In this document: positions 6,569 through 6,673 of the stretch, piece by piece
Layout of the letters: the number at the start of each line of letters is the position of its first letter
Numbering within the stretch: the first letter of the stretch is position 1
NCBI GenBank assembly: GCA_021780055.1
Contig: JAJXZM010000327.1
Coordinates: 1-6,673, forward strand
Direction of reading: 5' to 3'
Origin: Acidobacteriota bacterium
Lineage (GTDB): Bacteria > Acidobacteriota > Terriglobia > UBA7540
Length of the DNA stretch: 6,673 bases
The notes under the pieces: generated by a model
Databases searched by the model: none
Told to the model about the DNA's origin: nothing
The model's input: the letters and a program-made list of their open reading frames with translations, nothing else
Translations under genes and position numbers: made by a program

Positions 6569-6673
6569 TTATAAACAGTCTTTGAGCGCTGCACCAAGAA
6601 CATTTTCCAATGCAGAAATGTTACTCACGAGATAGGATTGCAAGCTTTGAGAAATGGACGACGTGTTGAGTGG
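6569..6673 (-). other. Possible 3' tail of a minus-strand gene entering from the right edge
   Basis: From the right edge, one minus-strand frame stays open for 34 codons and ends with TAA at 6569-6571. The residues (for example SALENVLGAALKDCL at the end) are plausible for protein but match nothing I recognise, and 34 codons can be open by chance. The other two minus frames close sooner. If real, it would be the gene upstream of HU on the same strand. Confidence 0.2.

Noticed and set aside
1..6673. Novel defence system, mobile element, CRISPR array or tRNA
   Set aside because: All large open frames are accounted for by ordinary metabolic or nucleoid proteins. No transposase, repeat-spacer pattern, terminal inverted repeats or tRNA-like arms were seen.

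Overview
The window reads as an ordinary chromosomal segment of moderately GC-rich bacterial DNA. It carries sugar catabolism genes and one nucleoid protein gene. The HU protein starts with MAKVMTKTQ and ends in a lysine tail, and the operon mixes a FucI-type isomerase with AraB and AraD. Both features suggest Acidobacteriota, but this is inferred from recalled family resemblance, not from a search.

Left part (1-3627, minus strand): a three-gene pentose operon transcribed right to left. The order is an AraB-type ribulokinase (3627-1924), an AraD-type L-ribulose-5-phosphate 4-epimerase (1866-1192), then an L-fucose/L-arabinose isomerase family protein that starts at 1126 and runs off the left edge. 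Together these would convert L-arabinose to L-ribulose (isomerase), then to L-ribulose-5-phosphate (kinase), then to D-xylulose-5-phosphate (epimerase), which feeds the pentose phosphate pathway. There is no classical AraA in view; the FucI-fold protein appears to fill that step.

Middle (3628-4005): a 378-base divergent intergenic region between the ribulokinase and a rightward GH15 gene. It holds a plausible minus-strand promoter for the operon, a plausible plus-strand promoter, and about 210 bases after the latter with several nested complementary segments. These could be the 5' leader of the GH15 mRNA or an independent structured RNA, possibly 6S-like; this is the least explained part of the window.

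Right part: a cytoplasmic GH15 glucoamylase/trehalase-like hydrolase (4006-5877, plus). A convergent intergenic space follows, with two inverted repeats that may stop transcription. Next is an HU-family DNA-binding protein (6376-6077, minus) with a clear sigma70-like promoter. The last 230 bases hold no convincing gene, apart from a 34-codon open tail entering from the right edge on the minus strand.

No tRNA, rRNA, CRISPR array, insertion sequence or defence system was seen.
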